64,000 nucleotides of DNA from Seiridium cupressi (Eukaryota > Ascomycota > Sordariomycetes > Amphisphaeriales > Sporocadaceae): contig JARVKI010000078.1 of assembly GCA_036674765.1 (NCBI GenBank), positions 7,501 to 71,500 on the forward strand. The letters are read 5' to 3'. The notes under the pieces are model-generated. The model worked only from the letters and a program-made list of their open reading frames with translations, was not told where the DNA came from and did no database searches. Positions within the stretch are counted from its first letter, which is position 1. Each line of letters begins with the position of its first letter. Shown here one piece after another: positions 34,818 through 47,115 of this stretch. Position numbers and translations under genes: made by a program.

Positions 34818-37800
34818 TCAGCGAGCCGAGGACAGCTTTTGAATCCTCTCCTCCAAATCGTCCACCCGACTCTTCATCTTCAAGTATTTGCCGAGAATTT
34901 GCTTCGGATTAGGGGTTGAAACAGAGAAGACTGCCTCAGTGTCTATAGTCATGGAACGGTCGTGTCGACGTAGCGGGCTACGGTTCCACGCTGGACTATC
35001 TTGATAGTTGAAATTTCTGTGACTGCGCGAGGTTTTGCTGGGCGTTTCGCTGTAAAACAACCCACTGCTCCTCCCTCTGGGTGGTGCATGCTGCCGTGGC
35101 CTCCGGTCGCTACGGTGTCCAGCATTCCAGAACGGTCTTTGAGATCTCCCATGCTTGAATTGATGCTTTTCACGTGACCAGACTCGCCGGGTCTTTTCGG
35201 TGTCGCACTGCCAGGGTGATACCTGCGCGTCTGTGCTGGACTGCCCTGGCTCTGGTGTTCTTCTGAAAATTCATCCGACAGAAACGATGCAGATGGCACT
35301 TGCACAGTACCGGAGGGAATACCAGGTCGCTTCTGTCTGGGCGTAAACAGCGAATTGGCTAGGAGTGCCATAACGTGTGGGAAATCGCCCTGACTACGAT
35401 TCATTGGTTGATGAACACTATGAGGCGAGGCAACCGCTGTTCCGGGTGTCTTCGACGGACTTGGAGCAACTTCCTGGAAGATTTGCTTCCCAAACTTCCT
35501 GGCTTGACCGCTAGAGGCTCTGAGAGATGGTGAAGATTATTCTAGGTGATCTCTTAGAATGGTGCCTGTCTTGGTCTTTCGTTTCTTCGTACCACGCACA
35601 TCACCTGTACCTTCTGCAGTATCGGGCATAGGTGCATTGTGTATGGACATCAAAGCTCCTGTAGGTTGCATTCTGGGGCTATTCTCGGGTTTCGAAACAC
35701 TCGCCTTTCGCTTCAGTCCCTCCGTTTTCTTGGATTTGGGCTTTTGCGTCTCACGGACTGGCAGCACAACCGTATCATAGTTCTTATTACCACGGCCTTT
35801 GTCGCGTGCCACCCGTGTCTGATTGCTGGCTGCATCGGACTCTGGCGACAGTTCTTGCCTGTCGGCGCTGCCCAGGTCATATTCTCTAACCGCTCTTGGG
35901 GACACAGAAAGACAATCAGTCAAGTTGGTCCTTTGCAGCCTCACCTCCCGCGTGTCAGGCAAAGAAGCCACGGCTACATGGCTACGGCCGTTCGGATATT
36001 TTTCGCCTTTGGTATGTTCCAATGTCTGACGTTTAGGGTCGCGGTTTCTCTCTCTCCTGCGCATTTGAAGCACGTTGAACTGCTTCTCAGGCCTTCCAAC
36101 GGTAGGAGCTGATTTAGTAACTATGCCTCGCGTCGGTGCATTCTTGCTTTGGCTGTAAGCATGCCTCGCTTCAAGGCGAGGGTTGCTATCAGGAGCTGGA
36201 GTTGGTGCCGCATACTGTCTTTTGCTCTGAGAGCTCTGTGTAGCAGATGACTCGGGTGTGGTTGATGAACGGGCCAAGGTTGGCTGCGGTGACAAGACGT
36301 ACGTGGTGGATAACACCGTATCGGAATTGGTGCCACTCCTGGACGTTGCATCATTTCTTAGACGAAGTTGCTCTGCGGAAATGGTGGGCACAGAAGAGGG
36401 TTTCCTTTGGAAAAGGGTTTCAATTGGAGGCATGACGGTGTCAAAGTCATCATCGTCGCTGGTAGAGTATTGCGGGATTGAGGGTGTGGCCCTGAGTCTA
36501 GGCTTATCCTTGGCCCTCGCCCCCTCGGTCACCATGGAAACATCGTCTGCGATCCCAGAATGAAGCGGGAGCTGATTCGTAGGATAAAAAGACTTGTTTT
36601 TACACCCAGACTTGGATCGTCGCCGAAGCCGCAAGGCCTCTCCGTCTTGGGCAATTGCTTCCTTCCCGGGCTCATCGGTAAATCGAATGTGAGTGCCCTT
36701 GCATGGGAGGATTCCTTGCGTTCGTCTGAGTGAGATTCCATAGAACCTTTTGAGGGCTGATTTCATCCTTATTTCGTCTTTGGAACCGGGTACGGTGCGA
36801 CCCTTCAAGAGTATGCAGACTTGTGCTGTGTACTGTAACATTATGTTCCAAATTCGTTCGACTGGCGCTAGATGTCTCGGATGATGTCGGGTCAAATCTT
36901 GTGCGTCGACCGGACAGCAGACAGCTCGGGTTGGGATTATGGCATTGGTCAAACGGGTTGTCAGAATCATCAGATATGCTTAACAATTCCGCCGCTTTTG
37001 GCTTTATTAGGAGATTGAGCGGGTCGGTAGGACCCGTTGATTGCGTCGGACAGTGCTTTGAGACCGTCAGAGAAAGGGGTGCACACCCAAGAGAGGCTAC
37101 AGGTTGGTCGGCCAATGTAGGAGGTGATATTTCCCTCGGTGCAGATTCCTGTTCCCCAACGTGGTTCCCGCTTCTTGATGAACCGGCAAAATCTCCAGGT
37201 GCCGGTGTCACAAATCGAAATTGGCATTCACATCATTATTGAAGCCACCATTTTTCTCGGGTCGCATCTCCGAATCCGCTGATGAGCGAGCGTAGTCCTC
37301 GAGGTCAGGATCGCAATCTCTGTTGTTGCTCCCGAGATTTTTGGGTCGCCCGGCTGACTGTAGATATCCCTGGTGTGTGTACTCATCGTGGGCGACATCC
37401 AGCATGCTGGCAGAAGGAATAGAGAGGCTAGTAATAGGTTGAGACGCTTCGCCCTCTCTTAACTTGGGAAACCATTCTTCCTGTATGGCTCTCTCCTCCA
37501 ATTCTTTCAGTAGGTTCAACATTTCGAGCCCGGCTTGCGATGTCTGAGGGCACAACAGTTGTTCCCCGGGCTTCGCAGCTCCGTAGTGGTTGGCGGGATT
37601 CTCGTCGGACTCTATCTCAACCGAGGTCATCGGATGGGGGTCTTCTGGTGGGAATGGGTTGTCATCTTCGAAATGCTCAATAAAATCCTCGAGATCACTG
37701 TCTCTAGGCGATGATGAAATATCATCATTTCCTTGATAGGGCTGTTTGAGCCTTGTCTTTCGGTCCTCGATTGCTGCCCAAATCGTGTCATTGAGGATAA

Positions 37801-38619
37801 GAGGCATACAATCCGTTGCAGTTTCTGCGTCGTCGGACTCTCGCAGAATTCGCCTGAGCGGTCCACGGCCGAACACTCTTTCCAGCGCACCTTGAGCTTT
37901 GGCCAACTTGATAATCAGGTCGCGAAAATCCTGGTAATAGACCCATTCATATTTCAGTGATTCCTTTCGCGAACCGCCGACCGGTGGTAATGCAGGCATT
38001 GCATCAATTCTATGCCGCTTAGAATTGGACTTCTGAACCCACGTCTTCAATAGAGACCAGTCGGAGAACACTGATCGTCTCAGCTTGTTCGATATTTTTG
38101 TATTGCAAGATTGCCAGAATAGTCGAACTGGAGAAATGCCAAAAGGTGTAGAGTCGAGCAACTCATTGCGACTCCGATGCACGATCTCTAGGATCGTAAC
38201 AGCGTGTCTCTCACGCTCGATCCCGCTATCCACTCCGTTCAACCGATGGCTCTCGGCAGCTCCATGGGTACTATTGGGCTCGTTTGTCTGAGGTTCTGGC
38301 CCATTCCCGGACGATTCGCCCAAGCGCAACGTCAACTGAAAGTTATATACCAACATTAGCTTCCACGGTATATCAAGTAACGTCTTGGTGCCCTTACCCA
38401 GTAGTTCGTGTCGCGGTCGAGCACCCCTCCCCCTACATCTAACCCATTCTGTTGACTACGTGTACCCGGTGCTTCAAATACGCGGACTTGAGGTGAAGAT
38501 GATATTGGTTCATGATTGATCTGGGAAGAAGGAGGAGGTGATGGTGGTATGGTGTTGTAGTAAGGTTTCCTGTTGAATGATGGCAAGCCTAACTTGTCGT
38601 TGGGATAGAGTGACGGCAT
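34818..38619 (-). CDS. Large uncharacterised multi-exon protein, extent and exons partly unresolved
   Basis: I do not recognise this protein. Exon 1 (38398-38619) starts M-P-S-L-Y-P-N-D and joins cleanly over a 62-bp intron to a frame ending near 37209. Coding-like frames then continue at 36672-37211, 35537-36970, 34949-35404 and 34818-35060. Linking them needs introns I could not place with certainty, or frameshifts. Visible parts: a conserved-looking N-terminal region with W-L-T-L-R-L-G and V-T-I-L-E-I-V-H-R, long disordered Ser/Pro/Lys stretches, a G-I-L then G-T-x-I-R-F segment resembling PP1-docking or CDK-site modules, and a C-terminal helical segment (L-K-M-K-S-R-V-D-D-L-E-E-R-I). A nuclear or chromosome role is a guess. 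The last part (34818-35530) could be a separate gene. Confidence 0.5.
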
Positions 38620-39718
38620 CTTGTCAAAGTTGACTAGGTACGCAGCTCAATCACTCGTCCAGCTGAGATGCATGTTCCTACAAGATACCAACAAGTTGAA
38701 TAACACCAATAAGACAGCTACTCCCGCGTCATCAGCCTTAGATGAACAGAGTCCAGTCTAGTTGCAGCAGGAGTTTGGACGTTGGAGCGCAATACATATA
38801 AAGCACAGGATGGAGTTGAAAGGAGAGGTTATAGGTAAGCTGTCTCGGGTTGAGGTGGCGGGCACATGCCCCGGTGGCATTTCGACAAGGCGTGCACTCT
38901 TTCCCGGGCGATTGGCTGGATGAGCGACCTGCAAACGCGTGAGGTTCGACACAGGGCTGCGGAAGGAGGCCGTGTCACATTGGGACGGGATGATCTCCTA
39001 TCCACCCTCAAGGGATAGGTGGGGAGGGCTCGAAGAACAATGTACTCATTTCGAGGGAAATGATCATTTAGTTGACCCGAGTACCAGGTAATGCTGCTAA
39101 CGCCAGGGTTCGAAATGAATGGAATATCTTACGGAACGCGAGTATATATTTGGCAAGGTGTCGGGCCCCAGATGGTTGAATGTGGCCGTACGAACGGTAC
39201 CACCCGAGATTTATCCCATGTCGCTGTAAATTGTGATTGCTGATCAGCTACCTCACTGTATAGTTGACACCCCTTCTGGCCCTTGAGTCTATAAAATTGC
39301 GACAAGTTCTCATTCAACAGTCGCGTGCCCAGGCTGACAGGGTTCTAGTGGAGTAATATCAGTGTTTGGTAATCAGCATGGTAGTTTAACGAAAATGACT
39401 ACTGATTGCTTTTCTCTGCACGCAGCAATGGCAGCGAGGGGGAGAAAGAAAGAAAAGAAGAAGCTCGTGTAGTCAAATAAGGAAAAGGAATTAACTAATA
39501 TAACTAATCAAATCGTCACAGTCCCGTTCGCACAGTGTAGTATGCTAATCTTGATAATCAACCACGAGACTTCAACGCACGAAAGAAAAGCCACCGCGTT
39601 TACTCAACTATAATGTACCGCCAAGTGAGTCTACAAGTCCTACAATTCCAGATGCGACTTGATTCGTAGCAGGTGATCACTGTGTTGAACCTGATGATGT
39701 CGGTAGCCTAGAGTCGCA
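38620..39718. other. Intergenic region, no gene seen
   Basis: About 1.1 kb upstream of the uncharacterised protein. It probably holds that gene's promoter. No repeat or RNA gene was recognised. Confidence 0.5.
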
Positions 39719-41440
39719 TCAGTCTCTCATAGTTCTTAAATACTTGGGTCCAACCCTACCTACCTCTTCAGCAACCGCGTCTACAGTGCTGCATAAGTGC
39801 GCGGCAGAGATAAGTGTCATTACTGCTGCGTCGACGACACTCAGACTGGTAATGCCATAAACCTTCGTATCAGTGCCAATGACACGTCCCCAATTCCTCG
39901 GCGCCATGGCATACGTGCCAGACAAACGTGCCAGACAAACGTGCCAGACAAACGTGCCAGACAAACGTGCCAGACGAACGACCTGTCGTCGACGGAGTGA
40001 AGTTTCGAACAGCTACCTCCAATCCCTCGGGAGTGGTTATGCTAGTGCCTAGCTGCATTTCGATGAGAGCAAATGTCTCTGTCATACTGGGAGTTTGGCG
40101 CAACCTGCGCATGAAATTACAGCTCGGCCTCGAAGATAACACCGATGAGGGCTCGAGAAGTGCCAAAGCCCAAGATAGGTTTGCCGTAGAAATCTTGATG
40201 GTCGAGAAGCCCAGTTTCGCGACTTACGCCTTCATCACTACCGTTGAGAACGATGGCCCGCCGTGAATTGGTATCTCCACAACGGCGTTGACGGTACGTC
40301 TCATCGAATCAGCAGGGAGATTACGCTGGGCGTCATAGACAGCTAGCTGCCTGCTCCGCAGTGTGGGATTGTGGAAGAAATTCGAAAGAGCTTTGAGCCT
40401 CAAAAATATCATCGAGTTCACCCTCGTCATCAGAGAGCCCACTAGGTTAAATACTGACACTGGTTGCTTGAAGGGTCTCGCCAAGAAGAACCTCGTTCAC
40501 CCGGTACCTAGTCAGAAATTGGACATTGGTAGAATCAGCTATTACATTATAGTAGGCGCTCACGGCATGCGACCAGGTCACCGTGGTATTGTCTATGGCA
40601 TTCTGATTATAGTCAGTTTCTAGTAAGAGCAAATTGGTATCAGAGAGACTCATATGATACTAGAAAACGCCATATGCCTTGCCGTTAGAAACTTCGATTT
40701 GGGAGATTATGTTAGGTTCCTCCATTCCCTGCCACTGAGGGACAGCAGGATATCAGCGGCAGCCTCGACATGGTACTGAGAGACTTGCCGAGACCCGGCC
40801 ATTGGAGCGGCGATATGCCAACATGGATTGGTGAATTCGTTCCATACACACTTGACTCCCAGGTCATATTGAATTGAGCAACCAATGCCGATGAAGGTTC
40901 CTGAAAGGTTGCACTCTAAATTTCGATCAGCCTCTTTACTCGACCGGACGTAGGATTTCATAGCTGGCACCTTAATAAAGTATGGCGATAATTCGTCGAA
41001 TCCCCAGTCGGTATCCTCGTTCAATTTAGCCCGATTTTTCTAATCATCCGCCACTCCATGATTGACCAATATGCCGTTGATAGTTAAGCCACCACCTAAG
41101 ACAGAAGCGAAAAGAATACTCGCTGTATTGATCCTTCTAAGCCTTCTTTGGGCACAGAACTAAAATTGAACAAGTCTTGCGGAGGGAAGGAGTTGATACT
41201 AGAAGAATCAATCTGTTCTGACCGATTGTCAAAATCGCTATATCCAATTATGACCACAGCTTTTGGGGGTGTCAGTCCGTGTGTTGTTCCTCTTCCCGAG
41301 GACGCACTCACAGTCCGTATTATTCTCTGATAGACAGTTTGCGACGACAAGCCCAGATTGGCCTCCGCCCGCTATGGTGTAGTCGTATTCATCTGCGACC
41401 GCATCAAATTCGACCTGCCGGGTCTCCCACTGGTTGTCTT
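39719..41440 (-). pseudogene. Decayed GMC-family oxidoreductase
   Basis: Fragments of a glucose-methanol-choline oxidoreductase lie in order on the minus strand but in different frames. The FAD-binding start (Y-D-Y-T-I-A-G-G-G-Q-S-G-L) is near 41400. The G-Y-S-D-F-D segment and a G-G-G-L-T-I-N-G-I segment follow near 41250-41080. D-W-G-F-D-E-L-S-P-Y-F is near 41000, a T-R-Y-R-V-N-E-V-L segment near 40490, and the C-terminal V-Y-G-I-T-S-L-S-V-V-D-A and A-A-H-L-C-S-T-V near 39800. A stop codon lies after the G-G-G-L region, and at least two frameshifts are needed. A 13-bp tandem array interrupts the C-terminal part. The intact family oxidises alcohols or sugars with FAD. Introns could explain some frame changes but not the internal stop. 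Confidence 0.8.
39913..39977 (+). repeat. 13-bp tandem repeat, five copies
   Basis: Five consecutive copies of acgtgccagacaa, the last with one change (g for a). The array lies inside the C-terminal part of the GMC pseudogene, where an intact gene would have unique coding sequence. A unit length not divisible by three would itself shift the frame. Confidence 0.92.
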
Positions 41441-42031
41441 AGATGTGGTTAGCATCCTGCAAGATGGATCAGGTGGAGGAGAGCAAGATTGAGAGCAAGC
41501 CAGGAACACATTTTGGTGCTGATTGGCGCTTGTTAGGGTAGGTACCCATCATAACCATACCAGACGTGACGATTCGGAGACCATTGCCTGATTTATCCAT
41601 GCATAAGTAGGGTACATACGATTGAGAGGGTCGTCTGGCCTCGGCTGCGATTGTTTGATGTATGTCGTACAGAAAATGCTCTATTGCCTCCAAGGCTCTT
41701 CTCATATGTATCTGTGAAACACCATCGAATATCGTAAATCAGTACATATATAAGAAAAATAATATACGCCTCCCCTAGCATATAACAAAGCTGGTTGTCA
41801 ATTAACGATTAACTCCATCAACCTTCTAAGCTACCCTGGAAAGTCACCCAATGAAGTTATCCGGCCCATCTGCACTAGATCGAAGCCCATGGATCGTCCT
41901 TATGCTTTTCAATAACAGCCAGATCCCCCGAGCGCCCATCAGAAGACGCGGGGCGAATTATATACAATAATACTGTACGAGTTTGATTGCGTTTCCGAGC
42001 CATCGGAATGATTATACAATGTGAAGGATGG
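41441..42031. other. Intergenic region, no gene seen
   Basis: About 590 bp between the GMC remnant start and the TBC gene stop. It may hold the dead promoter of the remnant. Confidence 0.5.
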
Positions 42032-44331
42032 TTAAGCCTTGCCGGCCTCGCGGACTCGTTGCATCCAATCATCCTCTCGCCCTTGAAGCGTCTTTTGAGC
42101 ACCTTCTGTCAAGGCTTGCAGGACTTCGGAGCTGTTACCAGCCGCAAGCAAGGCAGGTTCGCGTTGCATCAGCAACGCAACGGCAGCTCTTACTAGCAGA
42201 GCATCCCCTTCAAAGACATATACATCCCATAATCGAGTGCACTCATCGAGTGAAAGGTGTTGCGTAAACAAGGCAGTAAAGATGCTGAGCAGATAGTCCT
42301 CGGGCTCAATGGCGAGTGCCGTGCTTGTGAGGTGTTTGTGAAGTTGTGGGGCCTTCGTGGACAATGTTTGCAGAAGCAGATTGTATGCGGATGCTTTTGC
42401 GCCATTGTCTGAGGCGTAGAAGGAGAGTGGGAGCGGCCGGTTCAGTACGTTCGCAAGCGCAATGAAGGCCATGGTGGGGGAGGGCAAGTTGAGGAGCAAG
42501 ATGGCTGCGATGGTCTGCCCACTTTGTTAGCCTTAACTAAGCCCAGTTGAAGGGTTATACTCACGTTGCTGCCATTGACGTAGCCAATATCACTTCTGTA
42601 CATGGCATAGGCGCTGAGCACATCTACCAACGGTTGGTGTAGTGGACCACCAATTTGGAAAATGTTTAGCTCGCCCCATGTCTTGCCTTCAGTGTCGGCT
42701 CTGATCTTCTCTAGCCATTTGGCTTTCCGCTCGTCCTCGGTGCTTGCCTTACCCTGGGCCATACGAGCTTCCACCTCGTGCGCCCTGTTGAGCGCTGCCA
42801 GAAAACTCGTCTCAGTCAAGCCAAGTTCGTTGCCTATGGCCTGCGACCAGACATTGCCACGAGTTCGCGGAGCAACGCCTTTCCACCACAGCTCGCGAGT
42901 ACGTCGCTCGCGAATAGCATCGTTCCACCTCTTCAGGACGTCCTCCTCCCAAACACGTGCCAAGTTGCTCGCCATTGCATCTTTGTTCTTTTCCCTTTTT
43001 TCCCTTGCGGCCTGGCGACGCCTGTCAGTTTCAATACTGTTGGCCATTAACCTCTGATATTCCTTAAGGTGTTTCTTCTCTTCGGCAGGATCCTTGGGCG
43101 GCAGCCATGAAGGGCGGGTGCGCGAGAGGACAGCCTCCTTCTCCTTGGAGATTGGTAGAGGGTCAATCATGATGTTTGTTCTGCGCAGGGGCGGAAGTTC
43201 AGCCAACGCAGATTTGACTCGTGGCTTCGCCGTAGGTCGTATGATACCTCCAGAGACGCCGGTTTTGTCCAGTTCATCGAAGTGTTCCTCTAGCTTCTCA
43301 GTCAATGCCTTGGCCTCAGCACTCAGCTCCGACAATGCTGAGTTCCAGCTTTTGGCGCGGCCCTTGAGAGGAGACGGGCATATTCCTGGCGACGTGATTG
43401 ACTCATTCGAGGATGCTTCCGATCTCCAGCTGGGAGATCGCAAGGATCCTTGAGCAGCTGCGACAGGCGGCGTGCCATTGCCTACGCTCCGAACTCTTTC
43501 TTGCGGCTGTCGGTCTGGTGATGTCGAGGCCGAAACGGGACGACTAGTGGAACGACTATTGGAACGTTCGACGGGTGGCCGGGGAGAGATAGGGATATTG
43601 TCGAGGATGAAGCCTTCTGGGATGTTGTCGTCATCCTCATCACACTCCTTCTCTAGCTCAATGACTGATTTGCGTTCCAATGTCGACTGCCAACTACTCC
43701 TTCGTGGCTTCGGTGCAATATTCGGATCCTTGGGACTGAGAGAGCGGAGGGACAAATTGGGACTTGGACTTCGATGTCGGCGGTTGGAGCCTAACGCCGA
43801 GGCCGACCGTGCCGAAAGACTACGAATCGGTAATGGACTGGTGTGCGGCTGGGGTCCGATACTACTCAGGCCCTGGGTGCTTGTATCCCTGAACTGCGTC
43901 CGAATTGCTGGGAACTGTGGTCGGGTTTTCTGGGTAATGTCTCGTCGGGATCGTGGTCGTGCCAGGTCTCGTGTGCTCGTCGATTGCGCAGGATGTATCT
44001 TCGGCCCGACGTGTCTAGTAGATTGGGCGCGCAGATCGGCCGTGAATGAGCTGCTGTATGGATTCAAGCCCGATTTCGTCTGATTGATATCGTGTGCGTG
44101 GGCATTGTCGATTGTGATAGTATCGTCGTCGAGACCTATTTCTTCAAAATGGCCAGCATCCGCTAATACACTGCTATCGTCATCGGACCCAAACGATCGG
44201 AGAGAAGAGGTCTTGGAAGATTTAGAAGAGCTCATGCCGGGCGGTGATCCAGGGCTCGGTACAACCATGTGCATGTCGAGAGCGCCAAACCGTGAATTGT
44301 CGTAAGTCATGTTCGCATTTTTAACCATCAA
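42032..44331 (-). CDS. TBC domain protein (Rab-GAP-like) with atypical finger motifs
   Basis: Two exons, 42565-44331 and 42032-42514, with a 50-bp intron, give about 749 residues. The first ~430 are disordered, Ser/Arg/Pro-rich, with an acidic patch. The TBC domain follows: W-W-K-G-V-A-P-R-T-R-G-N-V-W, then I-R-A-D-T-E-G-K-T-W, G-G-P-L-H-Q-P-L-V-D-V-L, and Y-V-N-G-S-N just before the intron. Typical Rab-GAPs use an arginine in I-x-x-D-x-x-R and a glutamine in Y-x-Q; here those places read Gly/Lys and Asn. Family role: switching off Rab GTPases in membrane traffic; GAP activity here is doubtful. The start may be the ATG at 44331 or the in-frame one at 44310. Confidence 0.85.
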
Positions 44332-47115
44332 GGAAGATGTTCTCGGAAAACGTCGTTTGGGAACTGTTGCCTATGACGTTGTTCTGAGAAGCTTGCTGCA
44401 GCAGCGTATTGATAATGACGCTCGTAGGCAAGACTGAATCTTACGTCAGTTGATTCCGTTGTCGACGGCCGTGGGTTCTGTCTCGTTTTGCCTGGGCTGG
44501 TGCTCGACTGCCAGGAGTGCACGATATTTGTGTGTCCGTGAAGGTGCTGTGAGATGATAAATGTGGGCTTGTCGGTCGTAGGATTGCCTCGCGACGCAGA
44601 GGAATGAGATGGAGACAAGAATCGTACGAAGACTTTTAGGGTGTGAATACCAAGCCTCGTTTCCGCCTGTCTTGGATCAACAAGATAAAGAGATATGACT
44701 TTTTAAGCTGAGAAATGAGTATAGCGAATCATGCAAGTCAACACCTTTGCAAATGTTTGCGATCGTGTCTGGGGCTGAAGATCCAGAGGTCCCTGATTTG
44801 TGATCTCGTGGTGGTTGACCAGGCGAATTGGGAGTGACCTGTCTCACGATCCTGGCTAATTGACCCCTTGGAAGCTTGTGATGATGTGCTAGGGATGCAA
44901 TGCACAGGGAGCGTCAAGCCACCGAAATATACCAAAACAGACCGGTATTTCGGATATTGTAGACCCGTCGACGGGAAAGTGAACATACACTCTCGACGAT
45001 GATATTATGTTGGTATGATGCGTCGAGCGTCGAGCCCACCAGGTGCTTTCGAGAAACGGCGGGTATGATCTCACAGGCGTGAGTGAGGTCAGGGACTGTC
45101 GGGCTGGCAGGTATCGCTCGTGTCCAGTTGTTTCAAGTTGGTCAAAGATCAGACGAAACTCGACGCAGGGTGGTGCAGCTAGGGGAAATCCTTCTAATCG
45201 GCAGGCCGAGCTCGAAAAAAGACATTAACCATTCGGCCGATATGCTTTTACTTATGGCGAACTTGCGCAAATATTTACGTTCGTGCCAGCGTCGACTAGG
45301 TATGTGACTGCTGTCTAGCGAATTTGTGGGGAGCGAATGGGCAGAGCTTGAGCAGCGACGATAATCCAGGGAGAGCCTGGAGAGTGATGAATAGAAATTA
45401 AGCGACAGTAATAATGAAAGGCCGCGAGTAGGTAGAGCAAAGAAAGAATGACTATGATCAACTGAAGCAAAGGGCACAACAGAATACTAGTGCAAACCCC
45501 AGGAAATCGAGATAACGAACGACGGGGAGGGAGGGATTGAGCGAGCGGGACCGGCAAGGCGGTTGTGAGAATGATGATGCTGAAAGGTGCTGCAAACCGG
45601 AAAATGCTGCAGCCCCAATGCGAAAAGGAGAAGACCAGGCGGTCTTGGCTTCATGACCGTCCTTGATTGCCCCTGGTTGGCTGTTGGCTGTTGGCTGTCG
45701 GACGACACCGCTGATTCTGGTGGTCTGGCCCTTCAGAATGCCGCTACCGCTAGGCTTTGGGAGGATTGTCGCTCAACCCAATTGCTGGAGACAAGGAGGG
45801 TGGAGGCGCGTGGAGCGCTAGGTACAATGTACATAAAGTCGGGGAAAATAAGGTGTGAGATTATTAGTACATAGGGGTTAACTGTCGATTGAAATTTGCA
45901 CACACAAGAGCGACTTCCAAGTTGCAACATCCAGCCTGCCTAAGGGCTGACTATTGCGTTTCCGCACCTATTTGAAGTGTTTTCACAACCGAGTCCCAGG
46001 CACATTCATGATTGTTAGTGCTTGGTGGTTTTGCGAGGCTCGGAGAAACCGAACGGCCGTACCTGTGAATGGCAGCCGCTCCGTCAGTAAGACGGATTGT
46101 GCGTAGCAATACCGTACCGTAGCTCGTCTGAACTTTTGAGTCCATGACGTCTCCAGGGTTTTCCCAAAGGCAGTCGTCGTCACTGGCGTTGAAAACGGAG
46201 GCACCAAACTAGGTAGAATAGATCATCGCTAAGGACGGGATCAACGGTCACCGACCGTGGCTATAATGCCGTAATGAATTGCTCAGGGGTTTGAGGAGGC
46301 TGAAGTCCGTCGGTGTCAGCTAATCGGAAACTAATACCAAGTGGGAGTAGTACGGTTATGCTCCGGCGGATGCAATTTACTGATGGAGAGTCTTACATTA
46401 GGGTGGCCGAGACAGTGCGCTACTACATTACATGTATTTTTATGGGCTGTACAGCAACAGACGCTTGATGAGTGTTCGTCTTTTTTGCCAACATGGAGAA
46501 AAACCAACCACACCACGACAGAGGTATAACCTTATAGATCTTAGCAAAACCCAATTTCATCCTGCATCAAAAGATGGATAAGCTTGGGAGAGATTAGGCG
46601 ACCAATGGTCGTGACGCGCCCACATGCGCGCCATGGCGTGGATCTATCACTCAGGAACAAGCTTCAATTTCGTCAATAGCCAAGCGCCTATCCTTTGGCC
46701 AATGACGGATTGTGCCGCTCACAGACCTTGCATCAACCGGAAATTGCTTGCTTACTTACCTACAGATTCCACACCACTCACTCAGATGTATGTGTGATCA
46801 GTCATCCGTAGTATTGCTACCGGGTTGGGAAGCTGATGGATTTGGGCAGTATTGTGGCCGGACTCTCTTGCTCATGATCACCCGCTTCGTCGTATCCTCA
46901 GCGATTGTAATCAGGCCGGAACATGGGCTTGAATGTGGGGCATGACCTTACCGTGCCACTTTTTCTGTAACCTAATAAATTTCGCATGTACACTATTAAT
47001 AGCCTCCATAGGAGGTCTTCTGGCGTTTATGAGGCTATAATATTTCTCTGACTTCCATCATCCCCAATGGTTTGTTACTTGCTGCATCCCCTCATGCCCT
47101 CGATTGGGCTGCTCC
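44332..47115. other. Long intergenic region, no gene seen
   Basis: About 2.8 kb. Only short frames occur, on both strands. A ttggctg triple repeat lies near 45677-45698. The upstream half likely contains the TBC gene promoter. Confidence 0.5.

Noticed and set aside
39090..39125. ggttcgaaat stretch resembling a tRNA T-arm
   Set aside because: No A-box, acceptor stem or anticodon arm could be built around it.
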